In this document: one piece after another, positions 16,800-27,219 of the stretch
Numbering within the stretch: position 1 is the first letter of the stretch
Layout: each line of letters opens with the position of its first letter
DNA from: Belliella buryatensis
GTDB lineage: Bacteria > Bacteroidota > Bacteroidia > Cytophagales > Cyclobacteriaceae
Assembly: GCF_900188245.1 (NCBI RefSeq)
Contig: NZ_FZOK01000006.1
Span: 124,001 to 188,000 of the forward strand
Length of the DNA stretch: 64,000 nt
Direction of reading: 5' to 3'
Notes under the pieces: model-generated
Databases searched by the model: none
What the model saw: only the letters and a program-made list of their open reading frames with translations
Told to the model about the DNA's origin: nothing
Position numbers and translations under genes: made by a program

Positions 16800-19331
16800 A
16801 TGGCTCAAGGAGAAAACGAGAATATCATACCAATTAACATTGAGGACGAAATGCGTGGAGCCTACATCGATTATTCGATGTCGGTGATTGTTTCCAGAGC
16901 ACTTCCAGATGTCCGAGACGGACTGAAGCCTGTTCACCGAAGAATTCTCTTCGGAATGCAAGAATTAGGTGTATTACATAACAAATCTTTTAAAAAATCC
17001 GCAAGAATTGTAGGTGAAGTCCTGGGTAAGTATCACCCCCATGGGGACTCTGCTGTATACGAAACAATGGTTCGTATGGCACAGCCGTGGTCATTGCGGT
17101 ATCCTTTGGTCGATGGTCAAGGGAATTTTGGATCTGTCGATGGAGATAATCCTGCGGCGATGCGTTATACTGAGGCGAGGTTGAAGAGAATTGCTGAAGA
17201 ATTATTGATAGATATCAATAAAGAAACAGTCGATTTTCAACTCAATTTCGATGATTCCTTAAAAGAACCAGTAGTATTACCTGCAAAAATACCAGCCTTA
17301 TTATTGAATGGAGCATCAGGTATTGCAGTAGGTATGGCTACCAATATGGCACCTCATAACCTAGGAGAAATTGTAGATGGTATCACTGCCTACATTGATA
17401 ATAGGGACATTACTGTGTCAGAGTTGATGGAGTTTATAGTAGCCCCTGATTTCCCTACTGGTGGGATTATCTATGGTTACAATGGCGTAAAAGCTGCATT
17501 TGAGACTGGAAGAGGGAGGATAGTTGTTCGAGGTAAAGCCGAAATTGAGACTAAGGACAGTGGTAAGGAGATGATTATCATTTCTGAGATTCCATATTTG
17601 GTCAATAAGGCGAATATGATCGAAAAGACAGCTCAATTGATCAACGAGAAAAAGATTGACGGGATTTCTGCTATCAGAGATGAATCTGATCGTCAAGGAA
17701 TGAGAATAGTCTATGAGCTTAAGAGAGATGCTATCTCAAATGTAGTTTTAAACAATTTGTACAAGCAGACTCAATTACAAACTTCATTTTCAGTGAATAA
17801 TGTGGCCCTTGTAAAAGGCCGACCACATACACTAAATTTGAAGGATATGATTGTTCATTATGTCAATCACAGGCATGAAGTGGTTGTCAGAAGGACTGAA
17901 TATGAATTAAGGGAGGCAGAGAAAAGAGCTCATATCTTACTGGGCTATTTGGTTGCCTTGGACAACTTAGACGAAGTAATTGCCTTAATCAGAAATTCAA
18001 GAGATCCAGAAACAGCTAGAAATGGCTTGATGGAAAGATTTGATTTGAGTGAAATTCAAGCCAGAGCTATTCTCGATATGAGACTTCAGCGTCTTACTGG
18101 AATGGAGCGTGAGAAGATCCAAGAAGAGTATGATCAAATCATGAAGTTGATTGAAGAGCTAAAGGAAATTCTTGCAGATGAAGCGAAGCGTATGCAAATC
18201 ATTAAAGATGAACTTGCAGAAATAAAAGATCGCTATAATGACCCGCGAAGGACTACTATTGAGCATAATGCGGAAGACTTTAGCTATGAAGATATGATTC
18301 CAAACGAGGAAGTAGTTATTACAGTTTCTCACGAAGGATATATCAAAAGAACAGCACTAACAGAATACAGGACACAAAGTAGAGGAGGGGTAGGTTCAAG
18401 AGGAGCTACTACCAAAAATGATGATTGGACAGAGTATCTTTTTACTGCATCTACTCACAATTATTTATTGATATTTACTGATTTAGGTAAACTGTTTTGG
18501 TTGAAAACCTATGCTATTCCTGAAGGAGCTAAGGCATCTAAAGGAAGACCAATCCAGAACCTGATTAATATTACATCTGAAGATAAGATTAGATCAATCA
18601 TTCAAGTAGGTGACTTGAATGATGCTGACTATATCAATAATAATTTCTTAGTAATGGTAACCAAAAAAGGTATCATTAAGAAGACAACCTTAGAACAATA
18701 TTCACGACCAAGAACCAATGGTATCATCGCTTTGAATATCAGAGATGAGGATCAATTGATGCAGGTTGAAATGACAAATGGGGATTCACATATCATCATT
18801 GCAGCGAAATCAGGGAGGGCAATCCACTTCCATGAATCGACAGTTAGACCTATGGGAAGAACTGCTACTGGTGTAAAAGCCATTTCGTTAAGTAATGTTA
18901 ATGACCAAGTAATTGGCATGGTATGTGCCGCCAGAGAAGATGCTAATCTATTAGTAGTTTCGGAAAAAGGATACGGTAAAAGATCACCCCTTGATGAATA
19001 CCGAATCACCAACCGAGGAGGAAAAGGTGTAAAAGCCATGAATGTCACCGAAAAGACGGGTTCACTAGTTGCCATCAAAGAAGTTGTGGATTCTGATGAC
19101 TTGATGATTATTAATAAATCAGGTATTACAATCAGAACTCCAGTTTCAAATTTGAGAGTAATGGGTAGAGCGACTCAAGGTGTAAGATTGATCAAATTGG
19201 GAGAAAATGACGAGATATCTTCCGTTGAGAAAATCAGAAAAGATGAATCCGAAGTAGATGAACCTATTATAGAAGCTCAGGGAGAAAGCCCTGATTCAGA
19301 AAACAATGAAACTGAGGAACCAAACATTTAA
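16800..19331 (+). CDS. gyrA: DNA gyrase subunit A
   Basis: GyrA cuts and rejoins DNA in the A2B2 gyrase to add negative supercoils. The 843 residues carry the N-terminal DNA-cleavage domain with catalytic Tyr123 ([10 protein letters not shown]), the quinolone-region [12 protein letters not shown] (about residues 79-90) and [19 protein letters not shown] coiled-coil tower and a six-bladed C-terminal domain follow. The GyrA box is QSRGGVG near residue 525, differing at two positions from the QRRGGKG known in enterobacteria; its presence supports GyrA over ParC. The C-terminus is a long acidic tail. gyrB is about 38 kb away. The TPR gene follows after 12 bases. Confidence 0.96.
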   Translation: MAQGENENIIPINIEDEMRGAYIDYSMSVIVSRALPDVRDGLKPVHRRILFGMQELGVLHNKSFKKSARIVGEVLGKYHPHGDSAVYETMVRMAQPWSLRYPLVDGQGNFGSVDGDNPAAMRYTEARLKRIAEELLIDINKETVDFQLNFDDSLKEPVVLPAKIPALLLNGASGIAVGMATNMAPHNLGEIVDGITAYIDNRDITVSELMEFIVAPDFPTGGIIYGYNGVKAAFETGRGRIVVRGKAEIETKDSGKEMIIISEIPYLVNKANMIEKTAQLINEKKIDGISAIRDESDRQGMRIVYELKRDAISNVVLNNLYKQTQLQTSFSVNNVALVKGRPHTLNLKDMIVHYVNHRHEVVVRRTEYELREAEKRAHILLGYLVALDNLDEVIALIRNSRDPETARNGLMERFDLSEIQARAILDMRLQRLTGMEREKIQEEYDQIMKLIEELKEILADEAKRMQIIKDELAEIKDRYNDPRRTTIEHNAEDFSYEDMIPNEEVVITVSHEGYIKRTALTEYRTQSRGGVGSRGATTKNDDWTEYLFTASTHNYLLIFTDLGKLFWLKTYAIPEGAKASKGRPIQNLINITSEDKIRSIIQVGDLNDADYINNNFLVMVTKKGIIKKTTLEQYSRPRTNGIIALNIRDEDQLMQVEMTNGDSHIIIAAKSGRAIHFHESTVRPMGRTATGVKAISLSNVNDQVIGMVCAAREDANLLVVSEKGYGKRSPLDEYRITNRGGKGVKAMNVTEKTGSLVAIKEVVDSDDLMIINKSGITIRTPVSNLRVMGRATQGVRLIKLGENDEISSVEKIRKDESEVDEPIIEAQGESPDSENNETEEPNI

Positions 19332-19343
19332 GAAAAAGACAAA

Positions 19344-20552
19344 ATGAAAAAATTAATCCTATCAATCGCATTGGCAGGTCTTGTTTCTGTGAGTTTTGCT
19401 CAAAAAAAAGTAGCAAAATCTGCTGAGAAAAATTTCAAAAAAGGTGAGTTGACTACAGCACTTGAGGAAATCAATGCTGCATTGTCAAACCCAGAAACCA
19501 TGGATGATCCATCGAATTATTTGTTAAAGGGAAAGATTCAAACTAAAATGTTTGAAGCTGGAGATGAAAATGAAATGTCTACGGTAGCTATTGGAAGAGA
19601 TGCTTTCGGTACTTTCACTAAAACTATGGAAATGGTAGATAATGATGAGAGTTCAAAAGTAGGAAAAGAAGTCTATAAAGATGATTTGGCTGGTATGCCG
19701 GAAAATCTGAGACCATTTGGAATTGTTACATTGAAGAATACAGCTTTCCAAAAAGCAATTGCGACATATGAGGAAGATAATATGGAAATGGCTTACGAGT
19801 TCTTTGCTTTGGCTGGAGATATTGATCCGACTGATTCTACAATGAACTTCAATGCAGGCTACATTGCAAATGATTTAGGTAAGTATGAAGAAGCGAAAAA
19901 ATATTTTAATAGGTTATTGGAGCTCGAGGATTATAATAAATTGAATGCTTATTATTTCTTGATTCAGATTGCAACGAGCGCAGATGCTGATCCAGAAGAA
20001 GCGTTAAGGTTAATAGGAGAGGCTAGAAAAGCAGATCCAACTGATAAGACATTGGCTGAGTATGAAATTCAGTTATTGTTACAATTGAACAAAATGGATG
20101 AAGCTCTTACTTCTGTAGTTTCTGCGTTGGAAAATGATCCTGAAAATGCAGGTATACTCCTTAGATATGGATACCTATTAGAGCAGTCCGGTGATTTAGA
20201 GGGTGCTTTGGTTCAGTATAAGAAATCTGTAGAAGCTGATCCTGACTTCTTTGAAGGAAATAATTATGCAGGAGCAATTTATCTTGAAAAGGCAAGAGTT
20301 ATTCTAAATGAAGTAGGTAATCTTTCTGATGAAGAATGGGAGAAAAGAGCTGATTCTATGAATAAAGAGGCAGAAGGTTATTATAGAGATGCAGTACCGT
20401 ATTTTACAAAAGCAACAGAAATAAGACCAGATTCGACTGATATCTTAGAGATTCTGTTCCAAATACATACTAGACTTGGAAATAAAGAAGAGGCTGAAAA
20501 ATATAACCAAAAACTGATCGCTATCCTCGGTGAAAATTGGATGGAAGGTTAA
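19344..20552 (+). CDS. Exported TPR-repeat protein
   Basis: This 402-residue protein has a signal peptide ending VSFAQ. It carries about six TPR-like helical hairpins (for example NAGYIANDLGKYEEAKKYFN, LRYGYLLEQSGDLEGALVQY and a final pair LEILFQIHTRLGNKEEAEKY), so it probably scaffolds protein contacts in the periplasm. It sits 12 bases after gyrA and is likely cotranscribed, though a functional tie to gyrase is not implied. Partner unknown. Confidence 0.82.
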   Translation: MKKLILSIALAGLVSVSFAQKKVAKSAEKNFKKGELTTALEEINAALSNPETMDDPSNYLLKGKIQTKMFEAGDENEMSTVAIGRDAFGTFTKTMEMVDNDESSKVGKEVYKDDLAGMPENLRPFGIVTLKNTAFQKAIATYEEDNMEMAYEFFALAGDIDPTDSTMNFNAGYIANDLGKYEEAKKYFNRLLELEDYNKLNAYYFLIQIATSADADPEEALRLIGEARKADPTDKTLAEYEIQLLLQLNKMDEALTSVVSALENDPENAGILLRYGYLLEQSGDLEGALVQYKKSVEADPDFFEGNNYAGAIYLEKARVILNEVGNLSDEEWEKRADSMNKEAEGYYRDAVPYFTKATEIRPDSTDILEILFQIHTRLGNKEEAEKYNQKLIAILGENWMEG

Positions 20553-20572
20553 TTCTTAGTTTATTATTTTAC

Positions 20573-20603
20573 AAAAAGCTACCTTTCGAGGTAGCTTTTT
20601 TTG
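20573..20603 (+). terminator. Terminator after the gyrA-TPR unit
   Basis: Arms AAAAAGCTACCT (20573-20584) and AGGTAGCTTTTT (20589-20600) with loop TTCG continue into a T run. Confidence 0.92.
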
Positions 20604-20727
20604 TTATTGAAACCTCTTTATAACCATTGATACTATTTTTAAAATGATCTAAAACCCTTTGGTAAAAAAACGTTTTTAAATGATGATTGCTTCGCTTAGA
20701 TTTTAACTTTCAAATAATTTACCCCAT

Positions 20728-23187
20728 ATGCTAAAACGTTTCAGTTTGTCATTAGCGCTTTGCTGTTTGACCTTCCATTTTGCATTTTCACAAAATCCTT
20801 CTTCGAAACTTTACCATGACTTGTTAAAGTTGAAAGAGACTAAAAGAATTCTCTTTGTAGCTGCACATCCTGATGATGAAAATACGAGGTTGATTTCATA
20901 TTTAGCTAATGGAGAACATGCTCAAGTGGCTTACCTTTCTTTGACTCGTGGAGATGGAGGGCAAAATCTTATAGGTAAAGAACTTGGAATTGAATTGGGT
21001 ATGATTAGAACGCATGAGCTTTTGAAAGCCAGAGAAACTGATGGAGGCAGACAATTTTTTTCGAGGGCACTTGATTTTGGATTCAGTAAGAACCCAGATG
21101 AAACATTGAATAATTGGGAAAAGGAAAAGTTACTCTCTGATGTAGTTTGGATCATTAGAAATTTCCAACCTGACATCATTATCAATAGGTTTAATACCAT
21201 TCCAGGAACTACACATGGGCATCATACTACATCGGCTATCCTTTCTTCAGAAGCTTTTGATATCTCAGCTGATCCAAATGTTTTCTCAGAACAACTCATC
21301 TACACAAATCCTTGGAAAGTAAAAAGATTATTTTGGAATGCCTACAATTGGGGGGGGCAGTATGAGCCAAAAGATGAAATGAATTATCATATTTTTCCAG
21401 TAGGGGATTATAATCCTTTGTTAGGTACTACCTACTCTCAGATTGCAGCAGATAGTAGGACCATGCATAAATCCCAAGGCTTTGGATCCACTTCACAAAT
21501 CGGTTTTGGACAAGACTTTATCGAACAAATCAAGGGAGATCGTTTTGACAACAACCCATTTGAGGGCATTGAAAGTCGTTGGAAAAGGGTTCCAAATGGG
21601 CAATTAATCGTATCAGCAATTGATAAAGCAATTCAGAGTTTTGATTTTATCGATGTGGAGCAAAATGTAAATACTTTCTTGAGTATCAAAAAATTAATGG
21701 ATGTATCTGGTTTTGAGGAGCTATGGTTTAAAGAAAAGCAAGAATTTATCAATCAGTTGATATTAGATGTTTTAGGTGTCAAAACTGAATTTAATATCAG
21801 AAAGGAAATAGCTTATGCTGGTGAATCTGTAGAATCTGAGATGATTTTTAATAATCCGAGTGCGCTTCCTATTAAAATTAATCACGTTAAAAATTCACTT
21901 TTGAATGTAAAGATCGATAAAGAGGCGGTATCAAATAGGCCTGTAAATCAGTCTCTAGCATTTTCTATCCCAAATGACTTTCCAATATCACAACCTTTTT
22001 GGTTAGAAAATCCTGTTGATAACAGTTTGTTTCATATTCAAAATTTAAAAAATATTGGTCCACCTATCAATAAACCAAGCTTGTCTTTATCATTAGATTT
22101 GACTATTGAAGGACAATCTTTGAAAATAGATTTACCATTGATGTACAAGTATAATGACCAAGTAGATGGAGAAATTAAACAACCTTTTACAATTGTTCCT
22201 GAGGTTAATGTGAGCTTGAATCAATCATTAGTGTTTTTGGTTGAGGGTGCTAAACCAGAGCTAACTATTGAAGTAACTTTTAAGGATAAGTTCCTTGATG
22301 GTGAATTACTTTTAGAAGGACTTACAAAACAGCAATATCAAATTCTTACATCAGAAAAGGATCAAAGAAGGAAAAGAATTATCTATCAAGTAAAAATACT
22401 AGATTCTGATGTTGAAAAACAGGATGTAAAAGCTGTTTTTCAAGCGAATGATGGTAGGCTTTTTAATCAAGACAGCAGAAGAATTCTCTACAAGCATATT
22501 CCTAACCTCACATACTTTATACCTTCAAAATTCAGCCTTATTAAGATGAATATTAAGGTGTCTGGTCAGAAGGTAGGTTATATTGTTGGTGCTGGAGATG
22601 ATGTTCCTGATGTGCTGAAAAATATAGGCTATGATGTCAATTTCATAGAAAATGGAGATATTCAAAAGGATAAACTGAATGCCTACAAAACAATAGTAAT
22701 TGGTATCAGGGCATTTAACACCAATCAAAATTTAGCAAACAATGTCGATCAATTGATGGAATATGTCAAGGGTGGAGGTAATCTGATTGTGCAATACAAC
22801 ACATCTTCTCCATTACTTACTCGTGACTTAGGTCCATACCCATTTTCAATATCAAGAGATCGAGTAACCGTAGAAGGTTCTCCAGTCGAAGCTGATTTCA
22901 ATCATCCTGTTTTAAGTTATCCAAACCAAATATCGAGTCAGGATTTCGATGGCTGGGTGCAAGAAAGAGGATTATATTTCACTACTAACTGGGATTCAAA
23001 ATATACCACGCCTTTTATCATGCAAGACCCAGGTGAAAAGGAAAGCGCTGGTTCACTTTTATTTACTCAATATGGTAAAGGTACTTTCACATATTCTGGA
23101 ATCTCTTGGTTCAGGCAACTACCTGCGGGAGTTCCTGGGGCTATCAAAATCTTTGTCAATCTAATCGAACAAGGTGATGGACGATAA
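20728..23187 (+). CDS. Exported PIG-L family deacetylase, large multidomain form
   Basis: The 819-residue preprotein has a signal peptide (about 21 residues, ending FAFSQ). Residues about 40-250 are a zinc-dependent LmbE/PIG-L deacetylase domain with AAHPDDE (His47, Asp49, Asp50) and a second metal site THGHHTTSA (His163-His166). The middle is beta-rich. Residues about 610-810 look like a glutamine-amidotransferase/ThuA-like alpha/beta domain (VGYIVGAGDDVPDVLKNIGYD, KTIVIGIRAFNTN, YVKGGGNLIVQYN). PIG-L enzymes remove acetyl groups from N-acetylglucosamine-type sugars; the exported location suggests a glycan substrate. Its end overlaps a small membrane-protein gene followed by a sodium/solute symporter, which could import the product. 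Confidence 0.88.
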   Translation: MLKRFSLSLALCCLTFHFAFSQNPSSKLYHDLLKLKETKRILFVAAHPDDENTRLISYLANGEHAQVAYLSLTRGDGGQNLIGKELGIELGMIRTHELLKARETDGGRQFFSRALDFGFSKNPDETLNNWEKEKLLSDVVWIIRNFQPDIIINRFNTIPGTTHGHHTTSAILSSEAFDISADPNVFSEQLIYTNPWKVKRLFWNAYNWGGQYEPKDEMNYHIFPVGDYNPLLGTTYSQIAADSRTMHKSQGFGSTSQIGFGQDFIEQIKGDRFDNNPFEGIESRWKRVPNGQLIVSAIDKAIQSFDFIDVEQNVNTFLSIKKLMDVSGFEELWFKEKQEFINQLILDVLGVKTEFNIRKEIAYAGESVESEMIFNNPSALPIKINHVKNSLLNVKIDKEAVSNRPVNQSLAFSIPNDFPISQPFWLENPVDNSLFHIQNLKNIGPPINKPSLSLSLDLTIEGQSLKIDLPLMYKYNDQVDGEIKQPFTIVPEVNVSLNQSLVFLVEGAKPELTIEVTFKDKFLDGELLLEGLTKQQYQILTSEKDQRRKRIIYQVKILDSDVEKQDVKAVFQANDGRLFNQDSRRILYKHIPNLTYFIPSKFSLIKMNIKVSGQKVGYIVGAGDDVPDVLKNIGYDVNFIENGDIQKDKLNAYKTIVIGIRAFNTNQNLANNVDQLMEYVKGGGNLIVQYNTSSPLLTRDLGPYPFSISRDRVTVEGSPVEADFNHPVLSYPNQISSQDFDGWVQERGLYFTTNWDSKYTTPFIMQDPGEKESAGSLLFTQYGKGTFTYSGISWFRQLPAGVPGAIKIFVNLIEQGDGR

Positions 23188-23278
23188 GGTGAATTGGAAT
23201 AAATGGTATTGGTTGTTAATCATTACTTTAGCAGTATTGATTGGCTTATTTTATTGGTTAACCCAGACATTTTCATGA
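23177..23278 (+). CDS. 33-residue single-pass membrane protein coupled to the symporter
   Basis: An ATG at 23177 opens a 33-codon frame beginning MDDKVNWNKWYWLLIITLAV. It continues as a hydrophobic helix rich in Trp and Leu and ends QTFS. It overlaps the deacetylase stop by 11 bases, and its TGA overlaps the symporter start as ATGA (23275-23278). This close packing on both sides and the clean amphipathic-plus-helix layout support a real gene. By analogy with small partner subunits encoded upstream of other sodium/solute symporters it may be an accessory subunit; that is inference. Confidence 0.72.
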   Translation: MDDKVNWNKWYWLLIITLAVLIGLFYWLTQTFS

Positions 23279-24981
23279 GTACAGTTGATTGGATTGTTTT
23301 ATTTTCCACTCTATTTCTTATAGTAGGCTATGGGGTGTATAAAACCTATGGTCCCAAAAGTATGGACAATTACTTAAGAGGCGACAGTGATATGAATTGG
23401 TGGACAATTGGTTTGTCAATCATGGCTACTCAAGCATCAGCTATTACCTTTTTGAGTACTCCAGGTCAGGCATATGAAGATGGGATGCGTTTTATTCAAT
23501 TCTATTTTGGTTTGCCAGTTGCTATGATTATCCTTTCGGTAACATTTATTCCTATTTATTATAAATTAAAAGTTTACACTGCATATCAGTTTCTTGAAAA
23601 TAGGTTTGATTTAAAGACTAGAACATTAGCAGCTCTTTTGTTTCTGACACAAAGGGGCTTAGCAGCAGGGATAACAATCTATGCACCATCTATCATTTTG
23701 TCCACATTATTGGGGTGGAGTCTTTTTTGGACTAATATTTTTATTGGTCTTTTGGTAATCCTATATACAGTATCAGGAGGAACCAAAGCTGTATCAATCA
23801 CTCAGAAACAGCAAATGGCTGTAATGATGGGAGGAATGGTCTTAGCTGGGATCTTAGTAATCAATATGCTTCCTGTGAGTTTCACAGAAGCACTTCATGT
23901 AGCAGGAAAGATGGAGCGCTTGAATATCGTGAACTTTGAATTCAACCTTTCTGATCGCTATAATTTTTGGTCAGGTATGACCGCTGCCTTATTCCTGTTT
24001 CTATCTTATTTTGGAACCGATCAATCTCAAGTTCAGAGATACCTTACTGGAAAAACGCTCTCTGAAAGTAGAATGGGATTGATCATGAATGGACTGTTAA
24101 AAGTACCAATGCAATTTATCATTCTATTTATTGGAGTGATGGTCTTTGTGTTTTATCAGTTTTTTCAGCCACCCGTTGTTTTCAATAAGGTACAAACTGA
24201 AAATTTAATTAATTCGGAACTTAGCGATAATTATTTTCAATTAGAGGGGGAGTTTACAGAGACTTTTGATCAAAAATCTCAATCAATTTCTGATTTGCTA
24301 GTAGCTATTAAAGCTAAAGATAAATTAGCTATTGAAGCAGCTCAAGCAGGTATGAAGTCTGCATATGCCAAACAAGAAGAAATCAGAAAGGATGTTAAAT
24401 CCCTGATCGTACAGAATGATGCCTCAGCCGAAACCAAGGATACAGATTATGTTTTTATGCGTTTTGTGATGGACTATTTGCCTGTTGGTATAGTAGGGCT
24501 TCTTTTCGCAGTGATTTTTTCTGCGGCCATGTCATCTACAGCTTCTGAACTCAATTCACTTGGAACAACGTCTACAGTAGATATCTATAAGAGATCACTT
24601 TATAAGGAGGGTTCTGATAAACACTATATGCTTTCCTCTAAGTGGCTAACGGCATTTTGGGGATTATTTGCAATCTTATTTGCTACCTATGCGTCCTTAT
24701 TCGAGAACTTGATTCAAGCAGTGAATCTTCTTGGTTCACTTTTTTATGGGACAATATTGGGAATTTTCTTGGTAGGCTTTTATATGAAATGGATCAAAGG
24801 TAACGCAGTATTCATTGCGGCATTAATAGCAGAGGCCATCATTTTATTGATTCATTGGCATAATGGAGATACTTTATTGGGAGTAACTATCAATATTGGA
24901 TTTTTGTGGTACAATGCAATAGGTTGTTTACTAGTGATGGTTTTTGCTGCTCTATTTCAACTTATCAATAGGCAGAAATAA
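23275..24981 (+). CDS. Sodium:solute symporter (SSS family)
   Basis: I start at the ATG at 23275 (568 residues, MSTVDWIVLF), which overlaps the small gene's stop, rather than at 23203, whose extra 24 residues read through another gene in a different frame. The protein has about 13-14 membrane helices, the early SSS pattern (GYGVYKTYG, SMDNYLRGDSDMNWWTIGLSI, TQASAITFLSTPGQAYEDG) and FFGTDQSQVQRYLTGK-type residues mid-protein (here SYFGTDQSQVQRYL). A soluble insertion of about 90 residues with coiled-coil character interrupts the helices near residues 310-390. The substrate is probably a sugar or amino sugar made available by the upstream deacetylase; this rests on context only. Confidence 0.88.
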   Translation: MSTVDWIVLFSTLFLIVGYGVYKTYGPKSMDNYLRGDSDMNWWTIGLSIMATQASAITFLSTPGQAYEDGMRFIQFYFGLPVAMIILSVTFIPIYYKLKVYTAYQFLENRFDLKTRTLAALLFLTQRGLAAGITIYAPSIILSTLLGWSLFWTNIFIGLLVILYTVSGGTKAVSITQKQQMAVMMGGMVLAGILVINMLPVSFTEALHVAGKMERLNIVNFEFNLSDRYNFWSGMTAALFLFLSYFGTDQSQVQRYLTGKTLSESRMGLIMNGLLKVPMQFIILFIGVMVFVFYQFFQPPVVFNKVQTENLINSELSDNYFQLEGEFTETFDQKSQSISDLLVAIKAKDKLAIEAAQAGMKSAYAKQEEIRKDVKSLIVQNDASAETKDTDYVFMRFVMDYLPVGIVGLLFAVIFSAAMSSTASELNSLGTTSTVDIYKRSLYKEGSDKHYMLSSKWLTAFWGLFAILFATYASLFENLIQAVNLLGSLFYGTILGIFLVGFYMKWIKGNAVFIAALIAEAIILLIHWHNGDTLLGVTINIGFLWYNAIGCLLVMVFAALFQLINRQK

Positions 24982-25020
24982 AAATATGCATCTCCGAAAA
25001 ACCAGAGATGCATATTTTTT
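24981..25020. terminator. Bidirectional terminator between the symporter and the M28 peptidase
   Basis: Arms AAAATATGCATCTC (24981-24994) and GAGATGCATATTTT (25005-25018) are perfect complements with A/T runs on both sides. It ends 14 bases before the convergent gene's stop. Confidence 0.9.
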
Positions 25021-25034
25021 AATTATTTGTAATA

Positions 25035-26384
25035 CTACCTAGTAATTGGCTGAGGAAATACAGCTAGACTTTCATGTCCACCTTCACCTACAGCTTGCAC
25101 TGCAAAGAAGTAATTGTCTTTAGAATAAGGTATGGTTAGCGTAGTGTCTTCTGTATAAAACTTTTTGGACCACATTGACTCGTTCGTTTCGCGCATCAAG
25201 ACATAATAACCTCTTGCTTTACCAATTTTTGGAGTTTCCCACCTCAATGTGGAAGTATTATTCAATCTTCTTACATCTATACCTACCATTTGTGGTTCTG
25301 AAGGAGCAGTTGCTAAATAGGCTAATGAAGCAAGGTTGATCCCAGTAGCTTTTCTCATATATTCAAAATCCATAAACTCTGGTAAATCTCCGTATTTTAT
25401 ACCATCTTCTAGCCTGACATTTTCATGTTGTGCGTAATAGTTTTCATTCATTTCACAAACTCGGATCGCAGTAAACCCTTCTCTTGCAAAGGGAGTATGA
25501 TCTCCCCCACGTAAGAATCGGTCATTTCTGTATATCAGCTTAACCTCAAGTTGGTCTACGTAGCGTTCTCCAACTTCTTTCATGAATCTTGCGAGTTGTC
25601 TTGATTTGCTATCATTTTCGCCATTGGTATACCTTCTTATCGCAGCCATTTGTTCTGTTTCAGCCATAGGCACACCTTCTGAAAAAATTCTGATTCTTGT
25701 ATTGTCTGCAATTTCTGTTTCAGATGATCTACTATTGCCAATCATATCATTGTTGAGCACGGCAGCTAGATTCCAGTTTTCTGATTTGGCTTTTTTTGCT
25801 AAGTATTCTGCACCTTTAAGTCCTTGCTCTTCACCGCTTACTATTACAAACTTGATAGTGGCAGGATATGGGTTTTTGGACATGATCTTAACTAATTCAA
25901 TGATAGCAGCTACACCAGAACCATCGTCATTGGCACCAGGAGCATCAATTTTTGAATCCATAACACTAAGTGCTCTGCTATCTATATGAGCCATTATAAT
26001 GAACACTCTGTCGTCATTCGGATCAGTTCCTTTTAAAGTAGCTATGACATTTCCCAATTTACTATCTGTTGGAATCCTCCTATTATCACCAGGGATGGTA
26101 AAAAAATCAATTTCTGAGCTTAGCCTTCCTTCTGCATCTTTTTCAAAAGATTTGAAGTGGTTTAACACATAGTTTTGAGATGCTAAAATTCCTCTACTTT
26201 CTTCATCTTCACTGAGTGTGTGTCTAGTGCCAAAGTCTGCGAGGTCTCTTACATATTGCTCTAAGCTTGAAGCACTGATTTCGGAGACCATTTTTTCTAT
26301 TCTTGAATCTCTCTGGATGATTTGAGTTTGAGCAAAAACTGATGTTGATGTCAGGATGCTAATAATTATGAATATTTTTCTCAT
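25035..26384 (-). CDS. Exported M28-family zinc metallopeptidase with a fibronectin-III-like tail
   Basis: I start at the ATG at 26384 (449 residues), directly before a signal peptide (IFIIISILTSTSVFAQ); the longer frame upstream has no signal character. Zinc-site motifs are IMAHIDS, GANDDGSGVAAIIEL and SGEEQGLKGAEYL, then GGDHTPFAREGF near the C-terminal side. These match aminopeptidase-type M28 enzymes that trim peptides. The last about 90 residues (WETPKIGKARGYYVLMRE and onward) look like a fibronectin-III or similar beta-sandwich domain. It is divergent from the DinB-like gene, with 68 bases between them. Confidence 0.9.
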   Translation of the reverse strand: MRKIFIIISILTSTSVFAQTQIIQRDSRIEKMVSEISASSLEQYVRDLADFGTRHTLSEDEESRGILASQNYVLNHFKSFEKDAEGRLSSEIDFFTIPGDNRRIPTDSKLGNVIATLKGTDPNDDRVFIIMAHIDSRALSVMDSKIDAPGANDDGSGVAAIIELVKIMSKNPYPATIKFVIVSGEEQGLKGAEYLAKKAKSENWNLAAVLNNDMIGNSRSSETEIADNTRIRIFSEGVPMAETEQMAAIRRYTNGENDSKSRQLARFMKEVGERYVDQLEVKLIYRNDRFLRGGDHTPFAREGFTAIRVCEMNENYYAQHENVRLEDGIKYGDLPEFMDFEYMRKATGINLASLAYLATAPSEPQMVGIDVRRLNNTSTLRWETPKIGKARGYYVLMRETNESMWSKKFYTEDTTLTIPYSKDNYFFAVQAVGEGGHESLAVFPQPITR

Positions 26385-26452
26385 TTTAGTTATAGGTGAT
26401 TTTGAAACCATTAAATTTACTAAAGTACTATAGATCACCAAACGAGTTTTAC

Positions 26453-26968
26453 ATGAACGAATCAATCAAACCCAAAGTAGGAGAATATGCGCCTTATTAC
26501 GGAAAGTATATTGATAAAATTATCAATGAAGATATTTCCAAGTTGTTACTGAATCAAGTAGAGGAAATAAGAAGGTTTTACGAGGAAATGGGAGAGGAGA
26601 AGAGCAATCAGGCCTATGCTGAAGGTAAATGGACTGCAAAAGAAGTTTTAAATCATATTGCTGATACAGATAGAGTGATGACATTTAGAGCTTTATGTTT
26701 TTCGAGGGGAGAGACTTCACCTTTACCTGGATTTGATCAGGATATCTATGTTTCCAATGCTAGAGCCAATGATATTCCTTTGATGAATTTACTTGAAGAT
26801 TTTGAAATGCAGCGGTATGCGTTGGTATCTATGTTGAAAACGCTTCCTGCAGAAAGTTATATTAAAACTGGAATAGCGAGTAATCATGAAGTAAGCGTCA
26901 GAGCATTGTTTTATATCATGGCTGGTCATATCCAGCATCATTTAGATATTTTGAAGGAGCGATATTGA
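26453..26968 (+). CDS. DinB/YfiT-like four-helix protein
   Basis: I start at the ATG at 26453 (171 residues), after the divergent promoter region; the upstream ATG at 26396 would add an unlikely segment. The DinB_2 pattern is clear: 'YAEGKWTAKEVLNHIADTDR' (metal-ligand His in LNHIADTDRV), a middle arginine/phenylalanine helix (TFRALCFSRGE) and the final GHIQHHLDILKERY with two more candidate metal-binding His. Members are putative metal-dependent hydrolases or thiol transferases; the substrate is unknown. Confidence 0.85.
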   Translation: MNESIKPKVGEYAPYYGKYIDKIINEDISKLLLNQVEEIRRFYEEMGEEKSNQAYAEGKWTAKEVLNHIADTDRVMTFRALCFSRGETSPLPGFDQDIYVSNARANDIPLMNLLEDFEMQRYALVSMLKTLPAESYIKTGIASNHEVSVRALFYIMAGHIQHHLDILKERY

Positions 26969-27219
26969 AGACTTATGAATAGTTGGATTTAAAGGTCTCT
27001 AATTGATTGATTATAATATAAAAGTAGGTAATTAGCATTTATATGAAATATAATAGGGTTAAGATGGATTATTTGTGTTATATTTGCTGAATTTATCAAA
27101 TACAAAAATTTTAAAAATATAGAATTGACCTTGCTTTTTTACAAACCTATTTTGAAGTATTATAGTATTGAAAGCATTGCACGATTGTATATTACAAATG
27201 ACAAACAATTAATAATCAT

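Noticed and set aside
16800-19331. Altered GyrA box (QSRGGVG rather than QRRGGKG) as a loss of gyrase function
   Set aside because: The change is probably a normal variant of this phylum, and all catalytic residues are intact.
25582-25989. 135-codon plus-strand frame opposite the M28 peptidase
   Set aside because: Antisense shadow of a gene with clear zinc motifs; low-complexity Ser/Leu translation.
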